The notes: generated by a model not told the origin, from the letters alone. DNA of 64,000 nt from Methylocystis parvus OBBP (GCF_027571405.1 NZ_CP092968.1:620001-684000), one strand, 5' to 3'. Positions 20,667 through 29,960 are shown, counted from the first letter of the stretch. Translations and numbers: made by a program.

Positions 20667-21461
20667 ATGTTTGGCAATCCATTGAGCGCCGCCATCCGCG
20701 CGACCGCCATTTTCTCTATCATTTTTTGTTGCGCGCCGACGCAGGCCAGGGACGACGACTGCATTCTCGATCATTGCGCCGACCGCCTGCCGCCCAAAAA
20801 TCCCTCGCCGCAGCCGCCGCCCGCGCCGGACGCCGGGCGCGAAAGCAAGAGCGAGGGGCGCGCGCCTTCCGGCGGCGGCTTCAGCGCTAATGCGCCGTCC
20901 AGGGATTTCGATTTCTATGTGCTCGCCTTGAGCTGGTCGCCGGGATTTTGCGACAGCGTCGGCGGCGCGCGCGACCAATGCGAGCCGGGAAGGGGCCTCG
21001 GCTTCGTGGTGCACGGCCTCTGGCCGCAATATGATCACGGGTTTCCCAGCGATTGCGATGGGCCGCGCAGCCCGTCGCGCATCGCGCTCGAACGCGTGAA
21101 CGGCCTGTTCCCGGACGAAAGGCTCGCGCGTTACGAATGGCGCAAGCACGGCACATGTTCGGGCAAAAGCCCGAGCGATTATTTCGCCGACATCTTTCGC
21201 GCGCGGGAAGCGGTCGCGATTCCGGCGCTTTTCGTGAGGCCGACGCGCGATCAGACCTTCACGCCGATCGACGTGGAGCGCGCCTTTTACGACGCCAATC
21301 CGCGCCTGCGTCCAGGCATGATGGCGGTGGCCTGCCGCCGCAATATGCTGGAGGAAGTGCGCATCTGCCTGTCGAAGGATTTGCGCGAGTTCCGCGCCTG
21401 TCCCGAGATCGTCCAGCGCGGCTGCCGCCAGCGCGAGATTTCCGTGCCGGCGCCGCTATAA
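20667..21461 (+). CDS. ribonuclease T2 family protein
   Basis: Secreted endoribonuclease of the RNase T2/RNase I family, 264 residues. A signal peptide (about 1-27) is followed by a Pro-rich linker and the T2 fold with both catalytic segments: CAS I HGLWPQ (His116) and CAS II EWRKHGTC (Glu157, His161). Enzymes of this type cut RNA without base specificity through a 2',3'-cyclic intermediate and may scavenge phosphate or nucleotides in the periplasm. Several cysteines (DC, CDSVGG, QC, DC, TC) fit disulfides typical of the family. AAAAGGA lies before ATG 20667. Confidence 0.92.
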   Translation: MFGNPLSAAIRATAIFSIIFCCAPTQARDDDCILDHCADRLPPKNPSPQPPPAPDAGRESKSEGRAPSGGGFSANAPSRDFDFYVLALSWSPGFCDSVGGARDQCEPGRGLGFVVHGLWPQYDHGFPSDCDGPRSPSRIALERVNGLFPDERLARYEWRKHGTCSGKSPSDYFADIFRAREAVAIPALFVRPTRDQTFTPIDVERAFYDANPRLRPGMMAVACRRNMLEEVRICLSKDLREFRACPEIVQRGCRQREISVPAPL

Positions 21462-21520
21462 GGCCGCGCTCTCTCCAGTTCCCGCTTTCGCCGAAATGAC
21501 GGGGCGTGCGATAGGGCGTC

Positions 21521-22366
21521 ATGAATTATCGCCACGCCTTCCACGCCGGCAATTTCGCCGACGTCTTCAAGCATGCGCTGCTCGCGCGCCTGCTGGTTTA
21601 TCTGTCTCGTAAGGACGCGCCTTTTCGCGTGATCGACACTCATGCGGGGGAGGGCGCCTATGATCTCGCCTCCGAAGAGGCGGGACGGACGATGGAATGG
21701 AAAGGCGGAATCGGCCGCCTCGCCGACCTTTCGGACGCCGATGCGGAGATGCGCGCGCTGCTCGCGCCTTATCTCGATTGCGTCGGCGATTTTGGCGCCG
21801 ATGCGCGTCCGGCGCTCTATCCGGGCTCGCCCTTGATCGCGGCGCGGTTGATGCGCGAACAGGACCGCGCGATTTTCTGCGAGTTGCGTCCCGACGCCTT
21901 CGTGGCGCTGCGCTACCGCTTCGGCCGCGACGCGCGCGTCAAGACAATCCACATAGACGGATATACAGGGCTCGGCGCCTATGCGCCGCCCAAGGAGCGG
22001 CGGGGGCTCGTTCTCATCGATCCGCCTTTCGAGCGCACGGACGAATTCAACGCGATGTTCGCCGCCTTTCTCGCCGCTTACCGGAAATGGCCGACCGGCG
22101 TCTACGCCTTGTGGCATCCATCAAAAGACGCCGCCGCGGAGAGCAAGTTCCTCATCCGTTTTGAAGCCGAGGGCGTGAAGCGCGTCTTGCGGCTGTCGCT
22201 TGCGGTCGCTCGCGGCGGCGAAGGTCTGAGGCGGACGGGCCTCGTCGTCGTCAATCCCCCCTTCGTTTTCGAAGAGGAGGCGCGCAAGATACTGAGCTTT
22301 CTGGCGCCTCGCCTCGCACAAAGCGAGGGAGCCGGATTCGAGACCTACTGGTTGACCGGGGAATAG
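21521..22366 (+). CDS. rlmJ: 23S rRNA (adenine(2030)-N6)-methyltransferase RlmJ
   Basis: S-adenosylmethionine-dependent methyltransferase that modifies A2030 of 23S rRNA. The N-terminus MNYRHAFHAGNFADVFKH is diagnostic for the RlmJ (formerly ComJ/YhiR) family; IDTHAGEGAYDL at 38-49 is the SAM-binding region and DPPF at 167-170 is the N6-adenine catalytic motif. Length 281 is typical. It stands alone between the RNase T2 gene and a short terminator-like hairpin. Confidence 0.96.
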   Translation: MNYRHAFHAGNFADVFKHALLARLLVYLSRKDAPFRVIDTHAGEGAYDLASEEAGRTMEWKGGIGRLADLSDADAEMRALLAPYLDCVGDFGADARPALYPGSPLIAARLMREQDRAIFCELRPDAFVALRYRFGRDARVKTIHIDGYTGLGAYAPPKERRGLVLIDPPFERTDEFNAMFAAFLAAYRKWPTGVYALWHPSKDAAAESKFLIRFEAEGVKRVLRLSLAVARGGEGLRRTGLVVVNPPFVFEEEARKILSFLAPRLAQSEGAGFETYWLTGE

Positions 22367-22403
22367 GGCGACGTCTGGATCGCCCAGGCGCCAGTTGGAT
22401 TGT

Positions 22404-22427
22404 GCGCCAGCGCTCGGCGCGTTTTTT
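22404..22427 (+). terminator. weak terminator after rlmJ
   Basis: GCGCC (22404-22408) pairs with GGCGC (22416-22420) and is followed by G and six T. The stem is short (5 bp) but the T tract is good, 38 bases after the rlmJ stop. Confidence 0.4.
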
Positions 22428-22570
22428 CCCGCTGACCTATCTAGACAAATGCAAACAAATGCTGTGAAGCGGAGCGACCGGGACTTAACCGCTCATGGCT
22501 TTGGATTGCATTTGCGACTCGTCTTTACTGTATCAGCGGCGGATACAGGCGGTATTGGGGAGGCAAGGAA

Positions 22571-23185
22571 ATGAAAGCGAAAAAATTATTCTGTCAGTAT
22601 AAGAGCTTGAGCGTCATCACCTTGTTTTCGGCGATCGCGCTGTCGGTGACGGCGACGACGGCCGAGGCCGATTTTCTCGATGATCTCTTCGGCGGCGGCG
22701 CGAGCGAATCTCCGGCGCCGGCGCGCGCCGCTCCGAGCGGTCGCGCCATGCGCTCCACGGGCGGCGTCTCCTTCTCAATTCGCAGCAATCAGTCGGAGCG
22801 CCGGCGCGCGGCTTTTCGCAAGGGCGGGACGCAGGAAGCCGCCGGCAAAGAGGGCTCCGGCGGAACAAAGGCTCAGAAGACCGTCTTCTGCGCGACCGGC
22901 CTTCCCGCGCGCGAGGATCCGGCCAATGCCGAGGTGCGGCTGCATGACGGCACGCTGCGCGCGGGCGACAGCGTGGTGACGACGGACGGCATTCTCGTCT
23001 TCAAGGGCCGCGCCGCCTGTCCGCACAACGCTTCCGATTTCGTCGGAATCGGCCATGCGAAACTACCGACTCAGACGCGCAACGCCCTGCAATCGCTCGA
23101 ACATACGATGCAGGCGGGCCGCACGCCGCTCGTTCTCGAAGACAAAGAGGCTGAGCCGCAGGTCGTGAGCCAGGCGAGCCACTAG
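22571..23185 (+). CDS. hypothetical exported protein
   Basis: A 204-residue protein with a signal peptide (about 1-33, ending TAEA) followed by FLDDLFGGG, a Gly/Ala/Ser-rich region and a C-terminal part of about 100 residues containing VFCATGLPA, VRLHDGTLRAGDSVVTTDGILVFKG and an ACPHNASDFV segment; two cysteines could form a disulfide. A FLDDLFGG-type start is common among small exported proteins of Hyphomicrobiales. GGGGAGG at 22557-22563 precedes ATG 22571. I assign no function. The 204 bases upstream hold a terminator-like hairpin and an AT-rich segment that probably contains its promoter. Confidence 0.72.
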   Translation: MKAKKLFCQYKSLSVITLFSAIALSVTATTAEADFLDDLFGGGASESPAPARAAPSGRAMRSTGGVSFSIRSNQSERRRAAFRKGGTQEAAGKEGSGGTKAQKTVFCATGLPAREDPANAEVRLHDGTLRAGDSVVTTDGILVFKGRAACPHNASDFVGIGHAKLPTQTRNALQSLEHTMQAGRTPLVLEDKEAEPQVVSQASH

Positions 23186-23268
23186 CTTATTTCGACGGAC
23201 CTTGATGTCGCGCGTGCGGCGCAATATGCGTTGCCTCGCAGAAAGCCCGCGACGAAGGAAGGCCGCCG

Positions 23269-23859
23269 ATGATGATTCTCCGTTATTCAGCCGCCTCTCC
23301 CTATGCGCGCAAGATTCGCATTGCGGCGGAGCTTCTGGGGCTCTCGGACCGCATCGAGGTCGTTGCGGCGAGCACGACCGATCCAAACGACTCCCTGCGC
23401 GGCCAGAACCCGCTCGGCAAGATCCCGACGCTGATTTTGGACGACGGCTCGGCGCTCTATGACAGCCGGGTCATCGCCGACTATCTCGACCATCTCGGCG
23501 GCGGCAAGCTGATCCCGGCGGCGCCGCACCGCTTCGACGCGCTGCGCATGCAGGCGCTGGGCGACGGGATCAACGACGCCGCGCTGCTCATTCGATACGA
23601 AACGGCGATGCGGCCGCCGGAACGACGCGACCAGGATACGATCGACCTGCAGCAGGGCAAGATCGACCGCGCGCTCGCCTCGCTTGACGCGGAGCCGCCC
23701 GCCGGGCCGGTCGATATCGGCCACATCGCCGTCGCTTGCGCGCTCGGCTATCTCGATCTGCGATTTGACGGCGTCTGGCGGGCGGGCCATCCCAAGCTGA
23801 AAGCGTGGCTTGCCGACTTCGAGGCGAAGATTCCGGCTTTCGAGGCGACGAAGGCGTAG
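23269..23859 (+). CDS. glutathione S-transferase family protein
   Basis: A 196-residue GST-fold protein. The N-terminal thioredoxin-like domain shows SAASPYARKIRIAAELLGL (a GST motif with Ser near the glutathione thiol), NPLGKIPTLILDDGSALYDSRVIADYLD with the cis-Pro and the glutathione-binding D-S pair, followed by the all-helical C-terminal domain with DIGHIAVACALGYLDLRF. It may detoxify electrophiles, but many bacterial GSTs have no known substrate. The adjacent codon at 23272 (second Met) is an equal start choice. No operon partner is evident. Confidence 0.9.
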   Translation: MMILRYSAASPYARKIRIAAELLGLSDRIEVVAASTTDPNDSLRGQNPLGKIPTLILDDGSALYDSRVIADYLDHLGGGKLIPAAPHRFDALRMQALGDGINDAALLIRYETAMRPPERRDQDTIDLQQGKIDRALASLDAEPPAGPVDIGHIAVACALGYLDLRFDGVWRAGHPKLKAWLADFEAKIPAFEATKA

Positions 23860-23963
23860 AAACGGCGCTCCGCCATTGTGAAAATAAAGCGGCTCCACCC
23901 CGAGGGCGAGCGAAGCTCGCGTCCCGGAGGGAGAGGCCGATATTGAATCAAACTATTTGAGCG

Positions 23964-24479
23964 TCACGCCTTCTTGGCGATCTCCGCCGGCGGCGCCCAT
24001 ATGGCCGCGTCGGCGACAGCCGGGCCGGTCCCGCCCGGGATGCGCAGGCGTTGGCCGGGATAGATCTTGTCGGGATGCTTCAGCATCGGCTTGTTGGCTT
24101 CGAAGATTTCCTCGTAGCGCTTGCCGTCGCCATAGCTCGCCTCCGCGATCTTCCACAGCGTATCGCCTTCCTTCACGATATAGACGCCGGAAGGCGCCTC
24201 CGGGTCGGCGTCGGGCGCAATGAGATTGTTTTCGACTTGCGCCACGCCTTTGGTGTTGCCGACCGCGAGCACGATCTTTTCCATCTCGGCGCGCGAGTTC
24301 ACCGCCCCGTTTAGCGTGACCTTGCCGCCGTCGACCTCGATGTCCACGGTGGACACGTCGAAGCCATGGGCCTGCAATTCCTTTATCAGCGCATCGGCCG
24401 GGGCGGCCGAGGTATCTGTCGCGCCGGCGGGCGCCGGGGCGGCTTTGCTCTTGCCTTTGAAGAAGTCGAAAATGCCCAT
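23964..24479 (-). CDS. kbp: BON-LysM protein, Kbp/YgaU-like
   Basis: A 171-residue protein with a BON domain (about 35-95: IKELQAHGFDVSTVDIEVDGGKVTLNGAV) and a C-terminal LysM domain (about 108-160: YIVKEGDTLWKIAEASYGDGKRYEEIFEANKPML...IYPGQRLRIP). This matches the potassium-binding protein Kbp (YgaU) of E. coli, which senses cytoplasmic K+. There is no signal peptide after MGIFDFFKGKSK, in agreement with a cytoplasmic location. The start ATG 24479 has AGGAGG about 7 bases upstream; six extra residues upstream (24497) are less likely. Confidence 0.88.
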   Translation of the reverse strand: MGIFDFFKGKSKAAPAPAGATDTSAAPADALIKELQAHGFDVSTVDIEVDGGKVTLNGAVNSRAEMEKIVLAVGNTKGVAQVENNLIAPDADPEAPSGVYIVKEGDTLWKIAEASYGDGKRYEEIFEANKPMLKHPDKIYPGQRLRIPGGTGPAVADAAIWAPPAEIAKKA

Positions 24480-24582
24480 GAAAAGCCTCCTGACCAAGAC
24501 GCTGCTCGGCGGATATCCGCGTTCAGCCGCTCCTTATATTAGGCGCCCGCAGGCGTTCTAACAGGGCCTTTCGTCATTGGCG

Positions 24583-25260
24583 TCAGAAATGGAAATTCAC
24601 GCCGCCCCTGACGGCCGACATATTCACCCCCGCATCCAAAGCGTAAGGCGAGAGGTCGAAATAGCGGCCCGAGCCCGTCGAGGTGAACATATATTCGCCC
24701 TTCGCCGAAATGCTCTGCGTGATCATATATTCGACGCCCGCGCCGAGCGCCCATCCGGGCTGAAAGCTGGCTTGAATGCCGTAGAACGGCCCCTGCGCGA
24801 TCTGCAGCGTGTTCTTGCTCGCCGCGAAGCCGCCGGTCACGAAGATCAGAGCGCGGTCGGTCACGGCGTAGCCCGCGCGCGCCCGCACGGTGAGAAGATC
24901 GTCCATCTCTCCCTTGGCGACGGCGTTCCAGAAGGGCGTGGTGGTCGCGCTTATGCCCGTGAAGGAGAAATCCGCCTCCGCGCCGATCAGAAACTGCGGC
25001 GCGACCATATAGTTGAAACCGCCCGTCACGCCGACCAGCCCGCCGGTCGGATCGCCGATGAGCCGGCTTCCATCATTCGTGAAAGAAGCGAATCCGACGC
25101 CGCCCTGCACGCCCGCATAGAAACCGCCCCAGGAGAAGGCGGGCGGCGGCGCAATGTAATCGACGGGCGGCGGACCTGAACCGTGCGGGAGATCGGCGGC
25201 GGGCGCGGCGGTCGTCGCGAAGAGGAGGGGAGCGCAGAGAAGGGCGCGGCTGAGTTTCAT
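24583..25260 (-). CDS. outer-membrane beta-barrel protein (Omp25/Omp31-like porin family)
   Basis: A 225-residue outer-membrane protein from ATG 25260; the frame extends to 25407 without a signal. It has a signal peptide (about 1-22, ending APAAD), then the motif WGGFYAGVQGGVGF typical of the OMP_b-brl/Omp25 family, alternating beta strands and a C-terminal Phe (GGVNFHF). Members are abundant surface proteins in Brucella and related Hyphomicrobiales, with roles in envelope integrity and attachment. No partner genes nearby. Confidence 0.9.
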   Translation of the reverse strand: MKLSRALLCAPLLFATTAAPAADLPHGSGPPPVDYIAPPPAFSWGGFYAGVQGGVGFASFTNDGSRLIGDPTGGLVGVTGGFNYMVAPQFLIGAEADFSFTGISATTTPFWNAVAKGEMDDLLTVRARAGYAVTDRALIFVTGGFAASKNTLQIAQGPFYGIQASFQPGWALGAGVEYMITQSISAKGEYMFTSTGSGRYFDLSPYALDAGVNMSAVRGGVNFHF

Positions 25261-25596
25261 GTCGTTACTCCCATGGCCGCCAAAGAAGCGCGGCATGTCT
25301 CGACGCGGGATTTTTTCCGCTTGTCGATGCGATGAAATGAAATCGTTCAGCTTAATGCTTCCTTGCCGCGCGATGCGGCGAAGCGTGGCCGAAAACAGGC
25401 GCGGCAATATTGTTTTTGGCGAAACCGCGGCCCTTCGCGACCGAGCGCGTCTCTCCTCGCCTCAGGGGTTAAGGGTTCGCGTAAAATTCGCGTAGAAAGC
25501 AGAACATGTTGGCTAATGTTTCGTTGAGGCGGCGTCTTGATGGCGTTGACCCGGCGGACGCGCCGTGTGAATCCCCCGCGACGGAGCGAAGCGGCG

Positions 25597-26370
25597 ATGA
25601 CGGATGCGAGCGATAATCTGGTCGGCCCGGTTTTGGTGACGGGCGCGGCGCGGCGCATCGGGCTCGCCGTCGCCGGCCGGCTGGCGCGCGAGGGCCGCCC
25701 CGTAGTGCTGCACGCCTCGCAGCGCTCGGCGGAGGAGGCTGAACTCGCGGCGCAGGCCATTCGCCAGCACGGGGGCCGGGCCGGCGTCGCCGTCGCCGAC
25801 CTCGCCAATGGCGACGAAGTCGAAAGACTTGTCGATTTCGCGGCGCGCGCTTTTGGTCCTCTTACGCTTCTCGTCAACAACGCGTCGATCTTCGAAGTCG
25901 ACGCGGCGCGGGATTTCACGGTCGAGAGCTATGAACGGCACATGGCGGTCAATCTGCGCGCGCCGCTGATCCTCGCGCGGGACTTCGCCGCCGCTTTGCC
26001 GGACGGCATGCAAGGGGCCGTCGTCAACATTATCGACCAGCGCGTTTGGCGGCTCACGCCGCGCTATTTCAGCTACACCCTATCCAAATCCGCGCTCTGG
26101 ACGGCGACCCGCACAATGGCGCAGGCTTACGCCCCGCATATTCGCGTCAACGCCGTCGGCCCCGGTCCGGTTTTTCCCAATGAAGCCTTGGGCGAGAAGG
26201 ATTTCGAAATCGAGACGCGCGGCGTCCCGCTCGGCCACGCGGCGGAAATCTCAGGCGTCGTGGATGCGGTGATCTATCTGAGCAAGGCGAAGAGCGTCAC
26301 CGGGCAGATGATCGCCGTCGATGCGGGACAGCATCTCGCATGGCGGACGCCGGATGTGGGCGTCGAATAG
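25597..26370 (+). CDS. SDR family oxidoreductase, pteridine reductase-like
   Basis: Short-chain dehydrogenase/reductase of 257 residues from ATG 25597; an in-frame ATG at 25540 would add 19 residues of poor composition. Visible motifs are TGAARRIGLAVA (cofactor site), NNAS, and the catalytic YxxxK in YFSYTLSKSALW. TGAARRIG followed by RVNAVGPGPVFP resembles the FolM/PTR1 pteridine reductase branch, which makes tetrahydrobiopterin or tetrahydrofolate, and the Arg after TGAA favours NADPH. This is a family-level guess. Nearby genes do not belong to folate synthesis. Confidence 0.85.
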   Translation: MTDASDNLVGPVLVTGAARRIGLAVAGRLAREGRPVVLHASQRSAEEAELAAQAIRQHGGRAGVAVADLANGDEVERLVDFAARAFGPLTLLVNNASIFEVDAARDFTVESYERHMAVNLRAPLILARDFAAALPDGMQGAVVNIIDQRVWRLTPRYFSYTLSKSALWTATRTMAQAYAPHIRVNAVGPGPVFPNEALGEKDFEIETRGVPLGHAAEISGVVDAVIYLSKAKSVTGQMIAVDAGQHLAWRTPDVGVE

Positions 26371-26562
26371 GCGCCCGTCACGAATTCGAGGCCGGTATGG
26401 CGCGCGCAGGAGCGAAAGCCCTGGCGTCCGCCTTCGCGTCGGGCGACTTAAGCGATAATTAAGGTTATCGATTAAAAGATCGAAGAGTTGCGGTCAGTTA
26501 GCCGGGGGCGCCGTATTGCTTCCGGGCGTCAAAAGGCGCGTTTCGCGCCTCAAGGAGCGTAA

Positions 26563-27624
26563 ATGCGCGTACTGGGCATCGAAACCACCTGCGACGAGAC
26601 GGCGGCCGCCGTCGTGTCGGACCGCCTCGGCATGGATGGCGGCGACATTCTCTCCAACGAGGTCCTGAGCCAGATCGCGCAACACGCGGCCTATGGCGGC
26701 GTCGTGCCGGAGATCGCCGCGCGCGCGCATATCGACGTGCTGGACCGGCTGATCGCCCGCGCCCTCGCCAACGCCAGGGTGGATCTCGCCGACATCGACG
26801 CCATCGCCGCAGCCGCCGGGCCGGGCCTCATCGGCGGCGTGCTGGTCGGCCTCACCGCCGCCAAGGGGCTGGCGCTGGCCTCCGGCAAGCCCTTCATCGC
26901 CGTCAATCACCTCGAGGCGCATGCGCTGACGGCGCGGCTCACCGATCATCTCGATTTTCCCTATCTCGCGCTCCTCGTCTCGGGGGGGCATACGCAGCTC
27001 GTGGCCGTGCGGGGCGTCGGCGATTACCGCCGGCTCGGCTCCACTGTGGACGACGCGGCCGGCGAAGCTTTCGACAAGGTCGCCAAGATGCTGGGCCTGC
27101 CTTATCCGGGCGGCCCGCAGATCGAGAAGCTCGCGCAGGAAGGCGATCCCCATCGCTTCGATCTGCCTCGGCCCATGGTCGGACGCGGCGGGGCGGATTT
27201 CTCGCTCTCCGGCCTGAAGACGGCGGTGCGTCTCGAAGTCCTCAAGCTCGGCGCGCCGAGCGAAAAGGACGTGAAGGACCTCGCCGCGTCCTTCCAGGCG
27301 GCGATCGTCGACATCATGATCGATCGCGTGCGCGGCGGCATCAAGCTTTTCACGGAAGGCGAGGGGCGCCCGAGCGGACTCGTGATCGGCGGCGGCGTCG
27401 GCGCCAATGGACCGATCCGGCGCGCGCTCACGCGGCTTTGCGCCGAGAGCGGCCTGCGCTTCGTCTCGCCGCCCGGCAATCTCTGCTCCGACAATGGCGC
27501 CATCATCGCCTGGGCGGGGCTGGAGCGCCTCAAGCGCGGCTTCACCGACGATCTCGACTTTGCGCCGCGGCCGCGCTGGCCGCTAGACGCGACCGCCAGC
27601 GGAACCCATCACGGCAAGGCGTAG
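26563..27624 (+). CDS. tsaD: tRNA N6-threonylcarbamoyladenosine transferase TsaD
   Basis: Catalytic ATPase of the t6A modification complex (with TsaB, TsaC and TsaE), acting on position 37 of ANN-decoding tRNAs. The start [18 protein letters not shown] is diagnostic, the metal ligands are His116 and His120 in NHLEAHA, and the SGGHTQL and [11 protein letters not shown] blocks are present. Length 353 is normal. AAGGAG precedes ATG 26563, with a hairpin (AGGCGCG/CGCGCCT, 26534-26550) just before the ribosome site. An AT-rich stretch near 26455-26485 may hold the promoter. It heads an apparent operon with the PLD-like gene and gpsA. Confidence 0.97.
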   Translation: MRVLGIETTCDETAAAVVSDRLGMDGGDILSNEVLSQIAQHAAYGGVVPEIAARAHIDVLDRLIARALANARVDLADIDAIAAAAGPGLIGGVLVGLTAAKGLALASGKPFIAVNHLEAHALTARLTDHLDFPYLALLVSGGHTQLVAVRGVGDYRRLGSTVDDAAGEAFDKVAKMLGLPYPGGPQIEKLAQEGDPHRFDLPRPMVGRGGADFSLSGLKTAVRLEVLKLGAPSEKDVKDLAASFQAAIVDIMIDRVRGGIKLFTEGEGRPSGLVIGGGVGANGPIRRALTRLCAESGLRFVSPPGNLCSDNGAIIAWAGLERLKRGFTDDLDFAPRPRWPLDATASGTHHGKA

Positions 27625-27628
27625 GCGT

Positions 27629-28177
27629 TTGCGCCGAACCTTTCTCGCGGCGCTGGCGGCGATGCTGCTGGCGCCGGAGCCGCGGGCGGCGGGGCCCCTG
27701 TCTCAGGAGCCGCTCTATACGGGCGTGCAAATCTTCTACGGTCCGGGCGACGGTTTCGAGACCGTGGATGCGCGGCTCATAAACGGGGCGCGTCACGCAA
27801 TCGACATGGCGGCTTATGTTCTCACCGACCGCGCCCTTGTCGCGGCGCTCGGCCGGGCCGCCATGCGCGGCGTGAAGGTCCGGGTCTATCTCGACGGCGA
27901 GGAGACGGGACGGGGCTCGCCCATCGTCGACATCGCGGACGCGCCCAATCTCGACGTGCGCCGCAAGGCGCGCGCGAGAGACCTGATGCATCTGAAATCC
28001 TATCAGGTCGACGGCCGCACGCTGCGCACGGGCTCGGCGAATTTTTCGGTGTCGGGAGAAGTCTATCAGGACAACGATCTGATCGTTATAGAAAGTCCGC
28101 AGGCGGCGGCGCGCTTCCGTGAGACGTTCGAGCGTCTCTGGGCGCGCTCCGACAATCAGCGGATCGGGACGAGATGA
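27629..28177 (+). CDS. phospholipase D-like exported protein (single HKD motif)
   Basis: A 182-residue protein with one HKD motif (HLKSYQVDGRTLRTGSANFS, His121, Lys123, Asp128), like the Nuc endonucleases and the minimal PLD domain proteins that act as dimers. A signal-like N-terminus is present (about 1-21). It probably starts at TTG 27629, 4 bases after the tsaD stop, because the first downstream ATG (27662) would cut the signal segment. It overlaps gpsA by 4 bases (ATGA), so translation is likely coupled. Function could be nuclease or phospholipid hydrolysis in the periplasm; undetermined. Confidence 0.78.
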   Translation: MRRTFLAALAAMLLAPEPRAAGPLSQEPLYTGVQIFYGPGDGFETVDARLINGARHAIDMAAYVLTDRALVAALGRAAMRGVKVRVYLDGEETGRGSPIVDIADAPNLDVRRKARARDLMHLKSYQVDGRTLRTGSANFSVSGEVYQDNDLIVIESPQAAARFRETFERLWARSDNQRIGTR

Positions 28178-29163
28178 CGCGCGAAACTCTTGCAGTTCTC
28201 GGCGCCGGCGCCTGGGGCGTCGCGCTCGCCAATGTCGCGGCGCAGGGCCGCGCGCGCGTGCCGCTCTGGGCGCATGAGCCGGCCCATGCGGCGGCTTTGG
28301 CGAAGGATCGCGAGAACCGGAAGCATCTGCCGGGCTTGCCGATCGCCGCAGCGGTCGCGCCGACGGGCGATCTTTCCTGCATCAGGCGCGCGCGCATCGT
28401 GCTGGCGGTCGTGCCGGCGCAGGCTTTGCGCTCCGTCGCGCGAGCGGCGCGCGCGCATCTTGAGGAGGGCGCGGCCTTCGTGATCTGCGCCAAGGGCATC
28501 GAGCGCGACCGGCGGCACTTCCTGAGCGAGATCGTCGCCGAAGAGTTGCCGCAGGCGCGGCCCGCCGCGCTTTCGGGGCCGAGCTTCGCGGCCGATGTCT
28601 GCAAGGGGCTGCCCACGGCGGTGACGGTGGCGGCGGAAGAAGAAGCCTTGGCGTTGACGCTCAGCGAGGAAATCTCGACCAGGACCTTCCGTCTCTATCG
28701 CTCGACCGATCTGCGCGGCGTCGAAATCGGCGGGGCCGCGAAGAACGTCTTCGCCATCGCCGCGGGCATGGCTTCTGGCCGGGGTCTCGGCGCGAGCGCC
28801 CAGGCGGCGCTGATCGCCCGCAGCTTCGCGGAACTCACCCGGCTCGGCCGCGCGCTCGGCGCACGCAATGAGACGCTGATGGGCCTCTCGGGCCTCGGCG
28901 ACCTCGTGCTCTCCTGCGGCTCGGCCCAATCCCGCAATTTCGCCTTTGGACAGGCGCTTGGACAGGGCGCGGCTGTCAAGGACGCTTCCGGCGGCAAGCT
29001 CACCGAGGGCGCCTTCACGGCGCGCGTGCTTGTCGAAATGGCGCAGGCGGCGGGGGTGGAGATGCCGATCGCCGAAGCGGTGGACGCAATTCTGTCCGCT
29101 CGCCTCAGCGTCGACGCCGCGATCGACGCGCTGCTCATGCGGCCGTTGAAGGCGGAGAGTTAG
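28174..29163 (+). CDS. gpsA: glycerol-3-phosphate dehydrogenase [NAD(P)+]
   Basis: NAD(P)-dependent enzyme that makes sn-glycerol 3-phosphate from dihydroxyacetone phosphate for phospholipid synthesis. Residues 6-14 give the nucleotide-binding motif LGAGAWGVA, then AKGIERD, SGPSFAADV, the catalytic lysine in GAAKNVFAIAAGM and GLSGLGDLVLSC. Length 329 is typical of GpsA. It overlaps the PLD-like gene by 4 bases; the tsaD-gpsA linkage is common in alphaproteobacteria. Confidence 0.97.
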   Translation: MTRETLAVLGAGAWGVALANVAAQGRARVPLWAHEPAHAAALAKDRENRKHLPGLPIAAAVAPTGDLSCIRRARIVLAVVPAQALRSVARAARAHLEEGAAFVICAKGIERDRRHFLSEIVAEELPQARPAALSGPSFAADVCKGLPTAVTVAAEEEALALTLSEEISTRTFRLYRSTDLRGVEIGGAAKNVFAIAAGMASGRGLGASAQAALIARSFAELTRLGRALGARNETLMGLSGLGDLVLSCGSAQSRNFAFGQALGQGAAVKDASGGKLTEGAFTARVLVEMAQAAGVEMPIAEAVDAILSARLSVDAAIDALLMRPLKAES

Positions 29164-29201
29164 CTAACGGCGGAGGCAAACCCGTTTAGAAGCCCGCCGC
29201 G

Positions 29202-29960
29202 CTACCAGCTCTTGATGAACTCCCAGAAGGTCCGCGTTTCCGTCGCTTCGCGCAGCCTTGCGATCGCTTTCTTCCCTGCGATGCGAACTTCCTCGCCATG
29301 AGTTTTCAGATCGTCGATGTCGCGATCGAGCGCTTCGTATTTCTTGCGAATCTCGGGGTTTTCCGCGGGCGGCGGCGCAGCCTTGTCCGAGACCTTGACC
29401 AGTGGCGCCGCCGGCGGAGGCTTTTGCCGCAAGGCCAGCGCGCGCGGCTTCACCCTTGTGGCGATAAAGCAAAAGTGCATGGCGGCGAGACGCCAGGTCG
29501 GGCTCGTCCAGTCGGCTTCTTTCGGGCCGTTGGAGCTGTCGAGGGCGCGCCGGCAGTCGAGCTTTTCCTCGAAGCTGTTGGTGTTGATGTCGTGGAATTC
29601 CCTGACGCGGCCGTTCTCGTCGATCTCCAGCGCGAATTGAAAGTCCTGCAGGAGATCCGGATAGGCGATGTTCCAGTCCTCCACGACCTTGTCATATTTC
29701 TCGAGCTTCGGCCCAAAGGCCGCGTCGTCGTCGCCATCCGCGCCATTGGCGAGCCGGTAGGAATGGAAGACGCGCGCCGACATGAGCTGAGAAGCGCGGT
29801 CGAAGCTCTTGGCGGCCTCATCGAGCCGGCGCTTGGCGAGGTCGAGGCGGGTCTGCTCGCGCCAGCTCTTATAGGTGAAGCTCGTGGTGACGATGCCGGC
29901 GAGAACGCTGGTGAAAATGAAGGTGACGACCTTGTCCTTGTAGAAATCGCCTTCAGCCAT
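29202..29960 (-). CDS. hypothetical single-pass membrane protein
   Basis: A 252-residue protein from ATG 29960. It has one N-terminal membrane segment (about 11-29, VVTFIFTSVLAGIVTTSFTY), then a soluble part with a predicted helical, charged region (REQTRLDLAKRRLDEAAKSFDRASQLMSARVFHSY), an acidic section and a Pro-rich linker before a helical C-terminus (EIRKKYEALDRDIDDLKTHG). It resembles no family I know. It lies 81 bases downstream of the hybrid kinase on the same strand, so they may share a transcript. Confidence 0.65.
   Translation of the reverse strand: MAEGDFYKDKVVTFIFTSVLAGIVTTSFTYKSWREQTRLDLAKRRLDEAAKSFDRASQLMSARVFHSYRLANGADGDDDAAFGPKLEKYDKVVEDWNIAYPDLLQDFQFALEIDENGRVREFHDINTNSFEEKLDCRRALDSSNGPKEADWTSPTWRLAAMHFCFIATRVKPRALALRQKPPPAAPLVKVSDKAAPPPAENPEIRKKYEALDRDIDDLKTHGEEVRIAGKKAIARLREATETRTFWEFIKSW

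Noticed and set aside
23880..23945. A GC-rich hairpin (GAGCGAAGCTC) downstream of the GST gene as a terminator
   Set aside because: It has no T tract on either strand and is not a copy of the dispersed repeat.
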